The notes: a model not told the origin generated them from the letters alone. Positions 22,132-34,165 are shown, counted from the stretch's first letter. The stretch is 64,000 nucleotides of DNA from Prionace glauca (GCA_037974335.1 CM075760.1:34233609-34297608), one strand, 5' to 3'. Numbers and translations: made by a program.

Positions 22132-22582
22132 TCGCTCAACGCACAGAAATAGACAGCGGTATCTTGGATTTCTGCTCGAGTAAGCGTTATAGGAAATTTA
22201 TTTTCTGCATTTGTCTGATCGGCCTCGAATTTTCCCTTGGCAAAATCTGCGTCTCTTCTGTTGCTGTTATCTCGGTACAAAATAAAATGCGGAGCCTGGT
22301 CCGTGTGCTGACTGTACCAGTAAAGATCGGGATTGCTGGAACTTGTCGTGTAGCTGCAGTCCATTCTCACTCTATCTCCTTCAGTAATATACAGTTCAGT
22401 CTGAGGTTGCCACACAGAATCTGCTTGAATCAGCCCTGAATAAAACACAAGGAAAGGTTTAACACAACACTGAGCTGCGGGTCCGTTAACATCACAATAG
22501 TGCCAGCAGATAAGAAGTTATGGTGTTACTTACCGAACACCAGCCACAATATAACCAGATGACAAAAACAGAAGAGCCCCAT
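22132..22582 (-). CDS. TCR alpha/delta-like V segment (open)
   Basis: The leader exon (22582-22534) reads MGLFCFCHLVILWLVF and has a GTAAGT donor. The V exon (22435-22132) follows a TTTATTCAG acceptor in phase 1. FR1 has ADSVWQPQTELYITEGD and the first cysteine in RMDCSY. FR2 is LYWYSQHTDQAPHF, with Ser in place of the usual Arg in WYRQ. FR3 ends IQDTAVYFCALSD. All of it is open. This is the first minus-strand V in the window and lies only about 0.6 kb from the plus-strand pseudogene at 21.2 kb, so the two stand tail to tail. A GC-rich stretch upstream (GGGCGGGGCTTG near 22832, with GCGTCAC nearby) is a plausible promoter. Confidence 0.9.
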
Positions 22583-23269
22583 TATTTCTTGGCCAGTGAT
22601 TCCCTTGAGTCGCATGTTGGAGATATGGATATATTTACTATTGTAATCCTTTAAATTAAGTGACTGTTGTACAGAAAGCTAAACAGACGGCGAGTAAGTG
22701 TCTCGGGAAATCGTTTACCAATATAAAGCAGCAATGCGATAACTGGGTAGCAGCATGGTAGTAAGAGTGCTCACTGGTCATATACAGTCTCTCCAGCTCC
22801 TGTTACACCATCTGACCGCGTCACCGCCCTGGGCGGGGCTTGTGTTTGGAATTCAGCCCCGCCCCTTCCCTCCTCACGCCTCTTGTTCAGAAAATACAAC
22901 ATTTGGCCATGTAATCTGTCATTGAACATGATTATAGATGCAAAGAAATGAAAATAGTGAATGAGAGAAACTGGCAGAGGGGCAACAGGCTGAAAAAGTG
23001 GAAAAGTGTGTTAGGAAACAAGACGTAAATGAAAAGGAAAGGATGAATTGTGCAAATCGAGGAAGAAATAATGTGCTGATTCTCATAAGGTTTCATATAT
23101 TTTTGCTTTGTTCTATCTCCTTTCTAGTTAACGGTGATTATGGCAAGACCACTATTCATTGCCCATCGCTTCGGGGCTTAAAAAAAGGCGGCATTGACAA
23201 GTTGGGCTGAAGGTCCTGTTTCTATGCTGTAAATCTCTATCACTCAATGCTGCCGGAATTGAAGGCGTG
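22583..23269. other. V-segment promoter flank, no gene
   Basis: Apart from the GC box and CRE half-site near 22815-22842 nothing is recognised. The short open frame at 22998-23210 shows no family resemblance. Confidence 0.4.
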
Positions 23270-23375
23270 TTCCTGGCTTTGAGACAGCAGTGCTAAACAT
23301 TGTGCCACCATGCCGCCTGGAGGCTTTGGAGAGAGTGCAGAAAAGATTTACCAAGATGTTGCCTGTTGTAAGAGA
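23270..23375. repeat. SINE head and CR1 scrap
   Basis: 23270-23317 is a minus-strand SINE head piece (CAGCAGTGCTAAACATTGTG). 23318-23372 reads EALERVQKRFTKMLPVV on plus, a CR1 thumb fragment. Confidence 0.6.
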
Positions 23376-23471
23376 TCATTTCTCCGAAGGGGGTTATTAG
23401 AAAACATAATACTTAAAATTTTCGGCACTGAAATGCCGAAGCAAGGGACTGAAATGATATTTCTCAGACAT

Positions 23472-24075
23472 AGAACATAAGAACATAAGAAATAGGAGCA
23501 GGAGTAGGCCATCTGGCCCTTCGAGCCTGCCCCGCCATTCAATAAGATCATGGCTGATCTGTCGTGACTCAGCTCCACCTTCCCGCCCTCTCCCCATAAC
23601 CCTTAATCCCTTCTCTTATCAAAAACCCATCAACCCGTTTCTTAAAAATATTTAGCGAGGCAGCCTCCACCACTTCAACGGGCAGAGAATTCCAGAGATT
23701 CACCACCCTTTGAGTGAAGAACTTCCTCCTCAACTCTGTTCTAAACCGCCCCCCCCCTTTATCTTGAGGCTGTGCCCCCTAGTCCTACTGTCTTTTTTGA
23801 GCGGGAACAGTCTCTCCACCTCTATCCTATCCATCCTATTCATCATCTTATACGTCTCAATGAGATCTCCCCTCATTCTTCTAAACTCTAACGAGTACAA
23901 GCCTAGTTTATTCAGCCTCTCCTCATAGCTCAATCCCCTCAACTCTGGTATCAGCCGAGTAAACCTCCTCTGCACTCCCTCCAGGGCCAAAATATCCTTG
24001 CGCAGGTGCGGCGCCCAAAACTGCACACAGTACTCCAGCTGTGGCCTCACCAATGCCCTATACAGCTGTAGCAAG
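23472..24075 (-). mobile_element. CR1 LINE 3' end
   Basis: About 600 bp of the same young CR1 subfamily: LYRALVRPQLEYCVQFWAPH through FFTQ, the 3' UTR and the TTATGTTC tail. A run of C near 23749-23757 changes the frame length relative to the 11-kb copy. Confidence 0.92.
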
Positions 24076-24284
24076 AACCATATAATACCTACAATTCAGA
24101 AAAGAAGGTCATCTGGCTCACCGATTCTGCATTCCACCCCCCCCCCCAACCACGCCGCCCCCCTCCCCTAGGCCCTCCCCTCTTCCCTACCCCCGTTAAC
24201 CCCACACATTTACCATGGCTATTCCACATATTCAAAGGAGAGAAGCGGGCAATTTTGCATGACCAATCCATCTAATACGATTTG

Positions 24285-24866
24285 TTGTAATATAAACGAG
24301 GGACAGACTCTGTGCAGTAATACAGAGACAGGGCCGAGTGCACCAATTATTGATACAGCGCCTGGACTAATATGAATGCAGCCTGGGCCCAGTTCAGTCA
24401 TTACAGAGAGCGGGTGTTGCGTATCACTAACCAGCGTGGTGTTTTCTCGTGTGAACAGAGACATTTAATACGCAGTTTTAACAATGACAAGGTCTATTCT
24501 AATATAAACAGAGACAATGTGCACTGTAATTTAAACTGAGACAGATTCTAATGTAATGCAACTCACATCGGCGCTGTGAGAATATAGGGACATGATCTAG
24601 TGTGATATAAAGAGAGATGTGGCCCAGTGGAATCAAAAGTGAGGCAATGCAGAGTGAAGCAATAATTGCGAAAGGAATTAAATGTGAAGTAAAGAGCGGT
24701 ATGCTTCGGCGCAGTAATAAAGGAAGCAGCATCTAGCGCAATTAAATTGTCACCGGGCCTAGCGTAATTTTGTCTGATTCTGGGCATTGTATAATATAAA
24801 CTGAGACAAAACTGATGCAGTAATTTCAAACCAATGTTTTATAAGCTTTGACAGGGGCAAGTGCAG
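24285..24866. repeat. Degenerate minisatellite, left part
   Basis: Imperfect repeats of about 30-35 bp built on AATATAAACNGAGACA and TNTAGTGCAGTAAT recur across the segment (near 24291, 24501, 24530, 24798, for example). The array continues at 25862 after a CR1 insertion. Confidence 0.6.
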
Positions 24867-24867
24867 C

Positions 24868-25860
24868 AATAAGAACATAAGAACATAAGAAATAGGAGCA
24901 GGAGTAGGCCATCTAGCCCTTCGAGCCTGCCCCGCCATTCAATAAGATCATGGCTGATCTGTCGTGGCTCAGCTCCACCTTCCCGACCTCTCCCCATAAC
25001 TCTTAATCCCTTCTCTTATCAAAAACCCATCAACCCGTTTCTTAAAAATATTTAGCGAGGCAGCCTCCACCACTTCAACGGGCAGAGAATTCCAGAGATT
25101 CACCACCCTTTGAGTGAAGAAGTTTCTCCTCAACTCCGTTCTAAACCGCCTCCCCTTTACCTTGAGGCTGTGCCCCCTAGTCCTACTGTCTTTTTTGAGC
25201 GGGAAGAGTCTCTCCACCTCTATCCTGTCCATCCCATTCATCATCTTATACGTCTCAATGAGATCTCCCCTCATTCTTCTAAACTCTAACGAGTACAAGC
25301 CTAGTTTATTCAGCCTCTCCTCATAGCTCAATCCCCTCAACTCCGGTATCAGCCTAGTAAACCTCCTCTGCACTCTCTTCAGGGCCAAAATATCCTTGCG
25401 CAGGTGCGGCGCCCAAAACTGCACACAGTACTCCAGCTGCGGCCTCACCAATGCCCTATACAGCCGCAGCAAGACCTCCCTATTTTTATATTCAATCCCC
25501 CTCGCTATGAAGGCCAGCATCCCATTCGCCTTCCTGACCACCTGCTGCACCTGCAAGCTGGGTTTTTGCGACTCATGCACAAGGACCCCGAGGTCCCTCT
25601 GCACCGTCGCCTGCTGCAGTTTTTCGCCACGTAAGTAATAGTCCTTCCTACCATTCCTCCTACCAAAGTGGACAACCTCACACTTGCCAACATTAAATTC
25701 CATGTGCCATTTCCTGGCCCATTCGCCCAGCCTATCTAGATCCTTCTGCAGACTCTCCACGCTCTCCTCACAATTTGCCTTTCCCCCAATATTGGTGTCA
25801 TCAGCAAATTTCGACACCCTGCACTCGGTTCCCTCCTCCAGATCATCTATATAAATGGTA
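24868..25860 (-). mobile_element. CR1 LINE, 5'-truncated, inserted in a minisatellite
   Basis: An open minus-strand frame of 282 codons (25817-24969) starts just at the catalytic region (MSKFADDTNIGG) and runs to FFTQRVVNLWNSLP and the stop. The 3' UTR and the AAGAACATAAGAACATAAG tail (plus view) are present. Similar degenerate repeats flank it on both sides, so it is younger than the array. Confidence 0.92.
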
Positions 25861-25861
25861 G

Positions 25862-26280
25862 TAAATGAAACATGAAATAGAACAATAATGAGAGACAGTT
25901 TATATTCGGTATAAACAATGAAGTGGACTGGTCAGCAGTTATTGAGATGCTTTCGAAGTTCTAGCAATCTATTAACTGATACAGAGACTCGTGTAATGCA
26001 AACAGTAACATGTTCTGGTGCAGTATCAGGAGAGAGAGGGTCTAGTAAAGTAACAACAGAGATATGGAGTATCATGACATTAGCCGAGAATTAATTCCGT
26101 GTTGTCATAACTGCCAGAATGTACTGTGTAATATCAAATGAGGCTTGGTACGATATAGTAATAACCGGGACTTTGCTGAGTGCAGAATCATTGTTATGTA
26201 ATCAGAAATATGCTTTTGTGTCATATAAACTGAATCTTGTTTAGGATGGACAAAGACTGAGTCCATAGTAGCAACAACTG
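25862..26280. repeat. Degenerate minisatellite, right part
   Basis: The same imperfect AATATAAAC/GAGACAG/TAGTGCAG words as at 24285-24866 continue here with higher divergence (for example ATATAAACTGAATC near 26223). Confidence 0.5.
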
Positions 26281-28978
26281 AGGCATCTGTTTCGCGTCGT
26301 GCCAAAGAGCACGGTTTCACTGCCATCTCCTGGACATCCTTTGCTATTGCAGATGTTGTGAAATGCAGATTTTAGTTGCTGTTTTTTGCTCTTTTGTTTG
26401 CTCGATACCCAAATGGTAAGGTCAGCATATCTTGGCAATCGCTAATGCTCTCAATTCATTGGTTTTGTAGACCATCAGAGAAGGCACACAACCGCCAAGT
26501 ACGTGTGGGCCTGGAGTCACCCTTGGCCAAATTGGAAAGTGATGGAATATTTCCTTTCCTGCAGGGCATTAGAGAATCTGATATATTTCTTGTGAGGGCT
26601 GCAATTACGGAAACAAGATTTAAATTCAAAATTGTAACTGCATTTTAAAACCCACATTCTGTTGCAGTTGGATTTGAAAATATATCTTGAGAAAATTTCC
26701 TCCCCTCAGAATTACTGTCCCAGTGATATTACCACTCTGCCACCGTCTCCCCTTTCAACATTGATAGAGTACTTATAGCAGAGAAGAAGGGAATTTTGAA
26801 GCGGAATGCATGTGTTGGCACTCTATGCACATATGTATGCACATTTTCACACTAATCCCTCAGCGTCCACACCCACTTTCATAGCGTTTTCATCATTTCC
26901 ATTTGCCCGGGGTGCCTGGGCCCTTGGGTTAAGCTGGTTACTTTTCCAAGACAGCGGGAAGTGTAGACGGAGTCAATAGATGGAACGTTGATTTGCGTGA
27001 TGAACTGGGCTCCGTTCACAACCTTGATAGTTATCCATAAACAGGAACTGTAACATCAAGTCAGTGATGTACATGTGAGTCCAGAGCCACAGAAAGCACG
27101 TTGACTCTTAGCTTCCCTCCACAATGACCTAGCATGCCACTCGGATCAAATTCAATTGACGATAGAGATCAAATACTAGTCTTGCCAGCAATGTCCAAAT
27201 GAAGAATAACAAATAAGTCATTATTAGTTCGCAACAGTAAAATTTGAGGTACATCACTCAGGAGGACAACAGGTATTTATAACTGGTTAAGGATGCTGAC
27301 TAATAATGGTCTAAGGATGAGAAGCGGTGAACTGTAGTTTCCCTTCATTCTCTATCAGTCTGTAATTCCACAGATTCGGGAATCTTCTGCAGAAGCAGGA
27401 CTACAGATCCCCAGCCCAGCACATTGCTGATGTAACCAATTCCGAATAGTGAACATCGGTGGCAACCTCTCAAATAATGTAGGACAGGTAAGGCACATCA
27501 GAGGCTGAGCAGTGAAATGAGGCTGCGGGTGTCACTGCCACGGGCAATGGCTCCACAAGGTTGTTTCACTCAAATCCAGTTGGGAGCTGCCAGATACATG
27601 TGACAACAGCGCCCTCTGACGGTGAGTAAGGGAACTGTACACTGTCCCGATCGCCAATAAAGTACAAGATCATCAATGCGGAATTTCCAGTGGTCTTCTT
27701 CTGAAAGTTGTGTTTCAAACTATTCAGCACTGCAAATAGACGAATGGAAATACGAGTCAGTTGGAAAAAAATGCATTTCCCTTTATTTATGAACCTAATT
27801 ACAATTTGTTCGTATCTTTTTTATTTTGCATTTTGAAATCTTTATTTCTCACTTTCTTGCATTTCTCCTTCCTCACATTTGTAATCTTCTGTCCGCTGTA
27901 CAAAATCGTAAATATATTATTCGCAAACATGATTTTCGCAGCAAGCGAATCGAAAGGTGATATATTTCCAAGTCAAGATGGTGTGTGACCTGGAGGTGAA
28001 CTTGCAGATGATGATATCGCAATGTGTCTGCTGCCCTGTCCTTCCAGATATTAGAAGCTTTGGGATCGGAAGGTTCTGTGAAAGAACGCTTACCCCGTTT
28101 TTTAAAAAAACAAATAGATGTAATTGCGGACATCAATTTCCAGAGGAAGCCTATGGTTCTGCTGGTTAATTATTATGCTACTCTGAACACTGCTTTTAAT
28201 ATAATAAATACCCAATAAATATTTCTAATTATCAAATCACCTCATGATGACTCAGTCCGTGGGCTGAACACACATTCCCATTCTGCTCAAATCCATCAAA
28301 CAGATATTCCGCTTTCCCCCTACCATTTAGTTCATTTACAATGTGTTGTTTATCTACTTCCCATATTGGACTCTTCAAATCCCGCAGGATCCAATGGCAG
28401 CCCCCAGAGACTGCAGGGAATTCTCATCGTTATAGAATAGCTTTTTAAAATTAGAACCCCCAGAAGAAGTACTGGAAAATGTAGTTTCACTTCTCTACCC
28501 AATTTTACAGGGAAACCATTCAATTTTACGGGGTCATGGTTCAGTTTGATTGCATTCCAATTCGCTGCAGTGAGATGAACAAATTCACTTTGTTCCTTTC
28601 GCCCTCCGCCAGGAGGATTCATTGGAGATAAAGGAGTTGCGATATCATTGGCTGACTTGAAGAACGAAGAAGCTTGAAGCCGATTGGGTGTCATCTGATA
28701 ACGTTGCCATTGATCTCAGATGTAGAGATTATGCAGTGAAAAAAATACTGTTTTATGTTCTTCCAGGGCCGTTAATTGAGATGGGCCGAAGGCCACTCAG
28801 TCTGAGCCAGCAAGGTCTGGCAATGTTTCCTGAACGAAACATTGAATGTATCAAAGTCTGCTGTGGTTATGAATACTTGGAATGCTCAATAATAATTTCA
28901 ACACAGATTCACCTCATTTAAAAAGGCTGCAATAATCCAACAGGACCACGCACCACCTCCTGAACCAGTCGCTGATCA
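26281..28978. other. No recognised gene
   Basis: 2.7 kb without a supported gene. 27957-28100 resembles a dispersed elasmobranch repeat (TTCCAAGTCAAGATGGTGTG, GGTGAACTTGCAGATG), recalled rather than searched. A minus-strand CTCF-like core (CCGTCAGAGGGCGC, one mismatch) sits at 27609-27622. The open frames present look random. Confidence 0.45.
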
Positions 28979-29105
28979 GCCATGCTAAACTCTCCCTCAG
29001 TGAACCCAAACAGGCGCCGGAATGTGGCGACTAGGGGATTTTCATAGTAACTTCATTGCAGTGTTAATATAGGTCTACTTGCTACACTAATAAACAGACT
29101 TAAAC
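28979..29105 (+). repeat. SINE tail fragment
   Basis: CAGGCGCCGGAATGTGGCGA, then TAACTTCATTGCAGTGTTAA, then a TACTTGCTACACTAATAAA end. The same tail type closes the V-SINE at 35899-36195. Confidence 0.7.
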
Positions 29106-30195
29106 ACTGAACTTCTGATCTAACCAATGACAGAAATCGGCCAGCGGCAGCAATGTCTACAAACACACAATGGTGTTAGAGTGAGAGCAGCAAAAGGAAG
29201 CTGAGGCCGGGGTCACCGCAGACTCAAAGCTGATGGAAGTGCGGAGTTCTCAGCGGTAGTCGCAGGTGATGGAGAGGAAACAGCGACAGCTGAACCTGCA
29301 GCAGTCTGTGACTATCCTGTGCCTGCTACTGCTCAAGTGACTGAGAAAGAAATAGTGACTGAAGGGTGCGAATGGATCAGAAACAATTTCCCCTCCCTGC
29401 GTCTCCATGGAAGATCTTTCCCATTTGCTCTTTTCACCCCTCATTCCACGATTTGTTTTCCGTTCTGAAGGTCTGGCAATGCTTTTTTGAAATTTACTAT
29501 TGAATGTTCTTCCCTTATAGTTTGCGGTGCTTTACTCCAGATGGTAACAAATATCAATGCAATAAATAATATTTATCTATCGCTGTCCACTGTTCTGTGA
29601 AAGTGGGATAAATGTTTGTTTATTTATCAAACAGTTACATCGCAGTCTTTGTTCATTGAAATTAACAGCGAACCAGTCTGAGAGATCTTGGGAGATATTT
29701 CAATGTCTGGGCCTCCATCTCTTCATTAAAGTTCCCGTAACTTACCCGGAATAATGCTGTGTATAGATAGGTACAGCAAGCTTTCAAATATGGAGTGGCT
29801 GTCCCTTGAAATCACTGACTGTCCTTCCAGAGCCTTCACCGCCGATAGATTCTGGGAGACTCAGTGTGCGTCACTCTGCCCTGCAGCCAAAGGTAGAATG
29901 TGTCATAGACTGGAATGGGATTTATCACAAGAAATAGACAAAGATCCTTCGAATATTGATTCGCCGAATAGCATGATGATTTCAATCCGTAAGCACGATG
30001 GAACACGTGCTCCCCGGGTGACATTTCCACGGAAAATAGTCGAATTTAAGTGTTCTTCTCTTTTGATATTAAAGAGTAACTCCAAATCAGGAAGAGGTCT
30101 CACTGATCGGGTGATTATGGTGCGTATCAAAGGGAGAGAGTGATTAAAGTCCCAGCTCCCTTCACAGGCTGTACGCGTTGCGGGTAATCGCGACA
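29106..30195. other. No recognised gene
   Basis: About 1.1 kb of sequence lying 3' of the minus-strand V segment at 30.2 kb. The plus-strand frame 29754-30143 is not supported. No J-like FGXG motif with a 12-spacer RSS was found. Confidence 0.4.
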
Positions 30196-30234
30196 GGTTT
30201 TTGTACGGCCCTCTACGGTCTTTGCTACACTGTG
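30196..30234 (-). other. 23-bp-spacer RSS
   Basis: Minus-strand heptamer CACAGTG (30234-30228), 23-bp spacer, nonamer ACAAAAACC (30204-30196). Both are consensus. Confidence 0.95.
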
Positions 30235-30732
30235 CCTCCATCGCACAGAAATAGGTGGCGGTGTCTGTCAGTCGAGTTTCACTTACATTCAGAACGCTGT
30301 GTTTCTGTGAGAAACTGTATCGAGCCGTGATCCTGCCCTGATCGCTGGTACCACTCACCAGGTGCTGCAGGGTTCTGTCTGGATTTTGTCTGTACCATTG
30401 CAGGATCTGTACAGCTACTGTGGTTGAACAGTTCAACGATGCAGTGGCTCCCTCGGTAACAACCACTGACTCCGGAGACTGTGATAGCTCTTCACTGCCA
30501 GCGGCATCTGCAATTGTACATTAGCAGTAATAACACAACGTACTATAATGCAGCACAATAAAGTACAATCGCATTTACAATTCGAGATAATACAACAAAG
30601 CTGAGTACAACTTAACAGAACATAACATTGCTGAGGTGTGAAACATTCCTGTCAGAAATAGTGACCACACTTACACTGAGGGAACGGTAAGAACTCGAGG
30701 AAAATAATCATCAAAGTGAAGCTCAGAAGCAT
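30235..30732 (-). CDS. TCR alpha/delta-like V segment (open)
   Basis: The leader exon (30732-30675) reads MLLSFTLMIIFLEFLPFPQ and has a GTAAGT donor. The V exon (30507-30235) follows ACAATTGCAG. FR1 has EELSQSPESVVVTEGATAS and the first cysteine in LNCSTT. FR2 is LQWYRQNPDRTLQHL. FR3 has ITARYSFSQKHSVLNVSETR and ends TDTATYFCAME. It is open throughout with a consensus RSS. The V exon is shorter than its neighbours (273 bp), mainly around CDR2 and FR3, which fits a distinct subfamily. A CCAAT box (minus) lies near 30803-30807, and an unusual tandem repeat with CREs sits 130-410 bp upstream. Confidence 0.9.
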
Positions 30733-30860
30733 GCTGGATTCTATCGACTTGTGTGACACAGCTGTCAGCAGATCCCAGGCTGAGAGAAGCTCTTGGGAAA
30801 GCAATGCTATTGGATACCAAACCGAGCCCCAAACCAGTACCACTGTGGCTGTTAGAACCT

Positions 30861-31160
30861 GGTCGCTGGCACTTGCGATCACAAAGTGAAGAAGTGAGGG
30901 AGCTCAGCGTTTATAGCTTGGGGGAGGAGAATGGGCATGCACAGAGCATCCGGTATTGTGACGTCACAGCATCCGGCATTCTGACGTCAGAACATTATAA
31001 CGTCACAGAATCCCTACAGTGGTCGCTGGGTCCTGTGAGCGCAAAGTGAATCAGTGAAGGAGCTTCGGTAATGATAGTGTGGGGGAGGTGAGTGCGCAAG
31101 CGATAGAACTTCCGGCATTCTGACGTCAGAGCATTATAACGTCATAGAATCCCTACAGTG
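30861..31160 (-). promoter_or_regulatory. Tandem 160-bp repeat with CREs upstream of a V segment
   Basis: Two units begin at 30861 and 31021 with GGTCGCTGG and proceed in parallel (CACAAAGTGAAGAAGTGAGG versus CGCAAAGTGAATCAGTGAAG; TTGGGGGAGG versus GTGGGGGAGG; CCGGCATTCTGACGTCAG; TAACGTCA). Perfect TGACGTCA palindromes lie at 30959-30966, 30982-30989 and 31121-31128. TAACGTCA variants lie at 30998-31005 and 31137-31144. The array is upstream of the minus-strand V at 30.2-30.7 kb. Confidence 0.75.
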
Positions 31161-31265
31161 CAGAAGGAGATTCGGCCACTGAATCTGCAGCGACCACAGT
31201 CCCACCCAGACCCTCTCCCCCTAACCTCATATATTTACCCCGCGAATCCCCCTGACACGAGGGAG
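31145..31265 (-). repeat. V-SINE tail fragment
   Basis: In plus view AGAATCCCTACAGTGCAGAA, CCACCCAGACCC, CCCCCTGACACGAGGGAGCAA: the reverse of the SINE tail. Its first 15 bp are also present at the end of the first CRE unit (31007-31021). Confidence 0.7.
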
Positions 31266-32269
31266 CAATTCAGCAGAGATCACAGCAGCTAATTCAGACT
31301 CAGCATGTCATTTCCATCAGTAATATTGTAGTGTTCGGTAATTGTGATTGGTGAACAGATATCAAAAAGGACATTCCTCCTGCACTTCTTGGAAACAGTG
31401 ACCATGTGATGTGTCATCTCCAGCTGAGAAGGAACACGGTGTCCTCGATTGAACAGGTCACCGAGAGGCTGACAGCTCTGACGGTGCAGCATTCACTGAG
31501 CACTGCGCTGTTTCCTCGGGAAGTTGCCGGATTCTTATTCCTGCCAGACTTCCCTGTGTCCTCTGGCGCGGAAAGAATCTCTGAACCGACTGGAGACAGA
31601 ATCCGGGAAATCCTAGGCGACCACTCATTTACCCAATCCAGGAAAGAATCGGATTTAAATTTTAAAAAATGAAAATTAAAATAACTTTACTGGGCCCGTG
31701 GAAACATGAGGACAATGAATTTAATCTTTAGAAAGATATTTCAGTCGAAATCGGAAAGAAAGAATTTATTAATATTAATTTATTGATGCCTTTTACAGCA
31801 TTCAGATGTCCGAAAGTACTTTCTAACCCAAGGAAGCTTATTTCCGGTGTTGTCGCTGTGGTGATGTTAAAAACTTTATTAACACAGAAAACAGTGGGAA
31901 TGTTTAATTCTGTGTCAGACAGGGTTGCCACAGTAACCCTGGGATAAAGAGATTGAGGAGTCCAGGTATTTTGCAGTTATTTTGAACTCACTCTCACACA
32001 CACACATGTACACGCACACACTCCCCCCTCTGTCTCTCAATTTATGATTCATTGAGGAACCACTTCGATTAGAAACATTGTGCTGAACGTCTTATTCAGA
32101 TGACTCAGTGACATTGAAATGCAATTATTTCTATAGTTCATTCGTTAAGTCTCCCTTCTCATCCTCCTGGTGCACACACTGAGGTTGCACTGGTTGACCA
32201 GAGACTTATAATAGATTGGTGTTTGATTACACCAGACAAATTCCTGCAGTGGTTTCCATTAACCCGTGG
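31266..32269. other. No recognised gene; short CA-rich run
   Basis: No supported gene. A CA-rich simple repeat lies at 31992-32022. Confidence 0.45.
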
Positions 32270-32760
32270 AAGATCGGTGACCTTTGAACTCACCGACTCT
32301 TACCACCTGTCATTGGGCGTATTGCAAAAAAATTCCAAGCTGATAATCCACTTGTGTGACCAGCCCGGAAACATTGCTTCTGTAGTCATAAAACACCGAA
32401 GTGCGATTGGATCCCAGACTTTGTGGTCCGGAAGACCTGTTTCTACGCCCAAGCATCTGAAATTCACATGTAGACCCTTGCCCTAAACACACTGTGGTTT
32501 GTGGTGTGAAGATATTTCCTGTAACTCCAGCTGTCACCTGTGACAAGGTGAACTCACTGTTGTGCAAACGATGAGGCCTTGGGACGTCATCTGTGAAAAA
32601 AAAACACTCTCAATGTTGTTAACATTGCTGCGTGATATTGCAGGGTTTTTGTGTAGCAGATTATTGTGGGTTTTATTACTTTTATGATACTGCGACTGCA
32701 GCTGATGCCTTTCTCATTATTTTGAATTTGTTGCATTTGATGTTTAGTATTGATACGAGA
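32270..32760. repeat. Unidentified duplicated segment, copy 2
   Basis: Aligns with 275-1010 and lacks the SINE found there. The minus strand is open for 85 codons (32567-32310), but the corresponding frame in copy 1 is not kept. That argues against a conserved exon. Confidence 0.6.
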
Positions 32761-33688
32761 GTATTTGTGTCGTTTCCTGTTCAGGCGAGTAGACGGATGA
32801 ATCTTGCTTAATGTGCTCACAAATCCACGACTGATAAGTCTGGATTGTTCATTTCGAAAGACGTGAACGCTCGCTAATAATCAAACAAATATACCAACGG
32901 AACAATGGTTTCATGGTCATCAGTAAATCCTGAATTCCGGGCATCTTGAACATTAACTGAGTTACTGGATTAATCGTCTCGCGATAATACCACAAGGCCA
33001 TTCTCTCTTTATTTATGATATCACCTGATTTTGACTCTGTCTATTACACTCGGTTCTTTTCAATATTGATCTCTGTTTCAACACTTTCCTCATTTTCTGT
33101 CCACTCCTTCTACAATGACTTAAATTTCCTCTGTCCTATTTTCCAATCACTCAGTCTAGTTTACATGCTCCCTCTTTCCTCTGACTGCTTGCGTGAACCC
33201 GGAGTGAACCCACTCTCGCATTGCGGATGTACCGATACCTCAAAGAGTGCAGCGGTTCAACAAAGACAGACCACTCCCACAAAACATAAATTTCAGTTAT
33301 GAGAACTGACGTCTTGCTTCGTGAGTGTGTGTGTCCCGGATTGATAGTAATAGGCGTGTTGCTAGCTGAGTCTATTCTGCATCGCATTTGTTAAGCACGA
33401 CAGCAGACTTCGATCCATTCTGCATTTCTTTACAAGAATGAGTGCCGAAGACTTGTGGTCCGTTGGCTCACCTGAGTTGGAAATTCTGGAAGAACGACCT
33501 TATTTTTCTGCTATATTAACTCCAATTCTTTGAGCTTCCTTCTGCAGAAAGTTAGATTTTCTTGTTTTAAATACATTTTATAAATTGATTAGTGTCAATA
33601 TTTTCCAAAGTGCTACTCTGCCGAAAAAACAAAAACAATGTTCTGGAATTAGATCTGACTGCTTTCCTGAACCTGGGGTCAAACCGCT
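32761..33688. other. No recognised gene
   Basis: AT-rich sequence with no supported gene, tRNA or named repeat. Confidence 0.4.
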
Positions 33689-34134
33689 CTCATAAGAACA
33701 TAAGAAATAGGAGCAGGAGTAGGCCACCTGGCCCTTCGAGCCTGCCCTGCCATTCAACAAGATCATGGCTGATCTGTCGTGGCTCAGCTCCACATTCCGG
33801 CCCTCTCCCCATAACCCTTAATCCCCTCTCTTATCAAAAACCCATCACCCCGCTTCTTAAAAATATTCAACGGGCAGAGAATTCCAGAGATTCACCACCC
33901 TTTGATTGAAGAAGTTCCTCCTCAACTCCGTTCTAAAACGCCCCCCCCCCCTTTATCTTGAGGCTGTGCCCCCTAGTCCTACTGTCTTTTTTGAGCGGGA
34001 AAGGTCTCTCAGCCTCTATCCTATCCATCCCATTCATCATCTTATACGTCTCAATGAGATCTCCCCTCATTCTTCTAAATTCCAACGAGTACAAGCCTAG
34101 TTCATTCAGCCTCTCCTCATAGCTCAACCCCCTC
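33689..34134 (-). mobile_element. CR1 LINE 3' end
   Basis: The young CR1 subfamily again (tail, 3' UTR, FFNQR-like end, LGLYSLEFRRMRGDLIETYK). A deletion of about 25 bp near 33866 removes the stretch corresponding to EVVEAASLN. Its 5' end abuts the 3' flank of the V remnant at 34.2 kb. Confidence 0.9.
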
Positions 34135-34165
34135 TCGCAGAGGGAGGGCCGTAAATTCTGGCTGA

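Noticed and set aside
11354-25638. Recurring short plus-strand frames inside the CR1 copies
   Set aside because: They are antisense shadows of the CR1 reverse transcriptase and repeat in every copy.
28740-28800. Possible SINE or CR1 tail (GGGCCGAAGGCCACTCAG)
   Set aside because: The match is limited to a few words and has no adjoining SINE or LINE body.
29754-30143. 129-codon plus-strand frame
   Set aside because: It lies antisense to the 3' flank of a real V segment and has no recognisable features.
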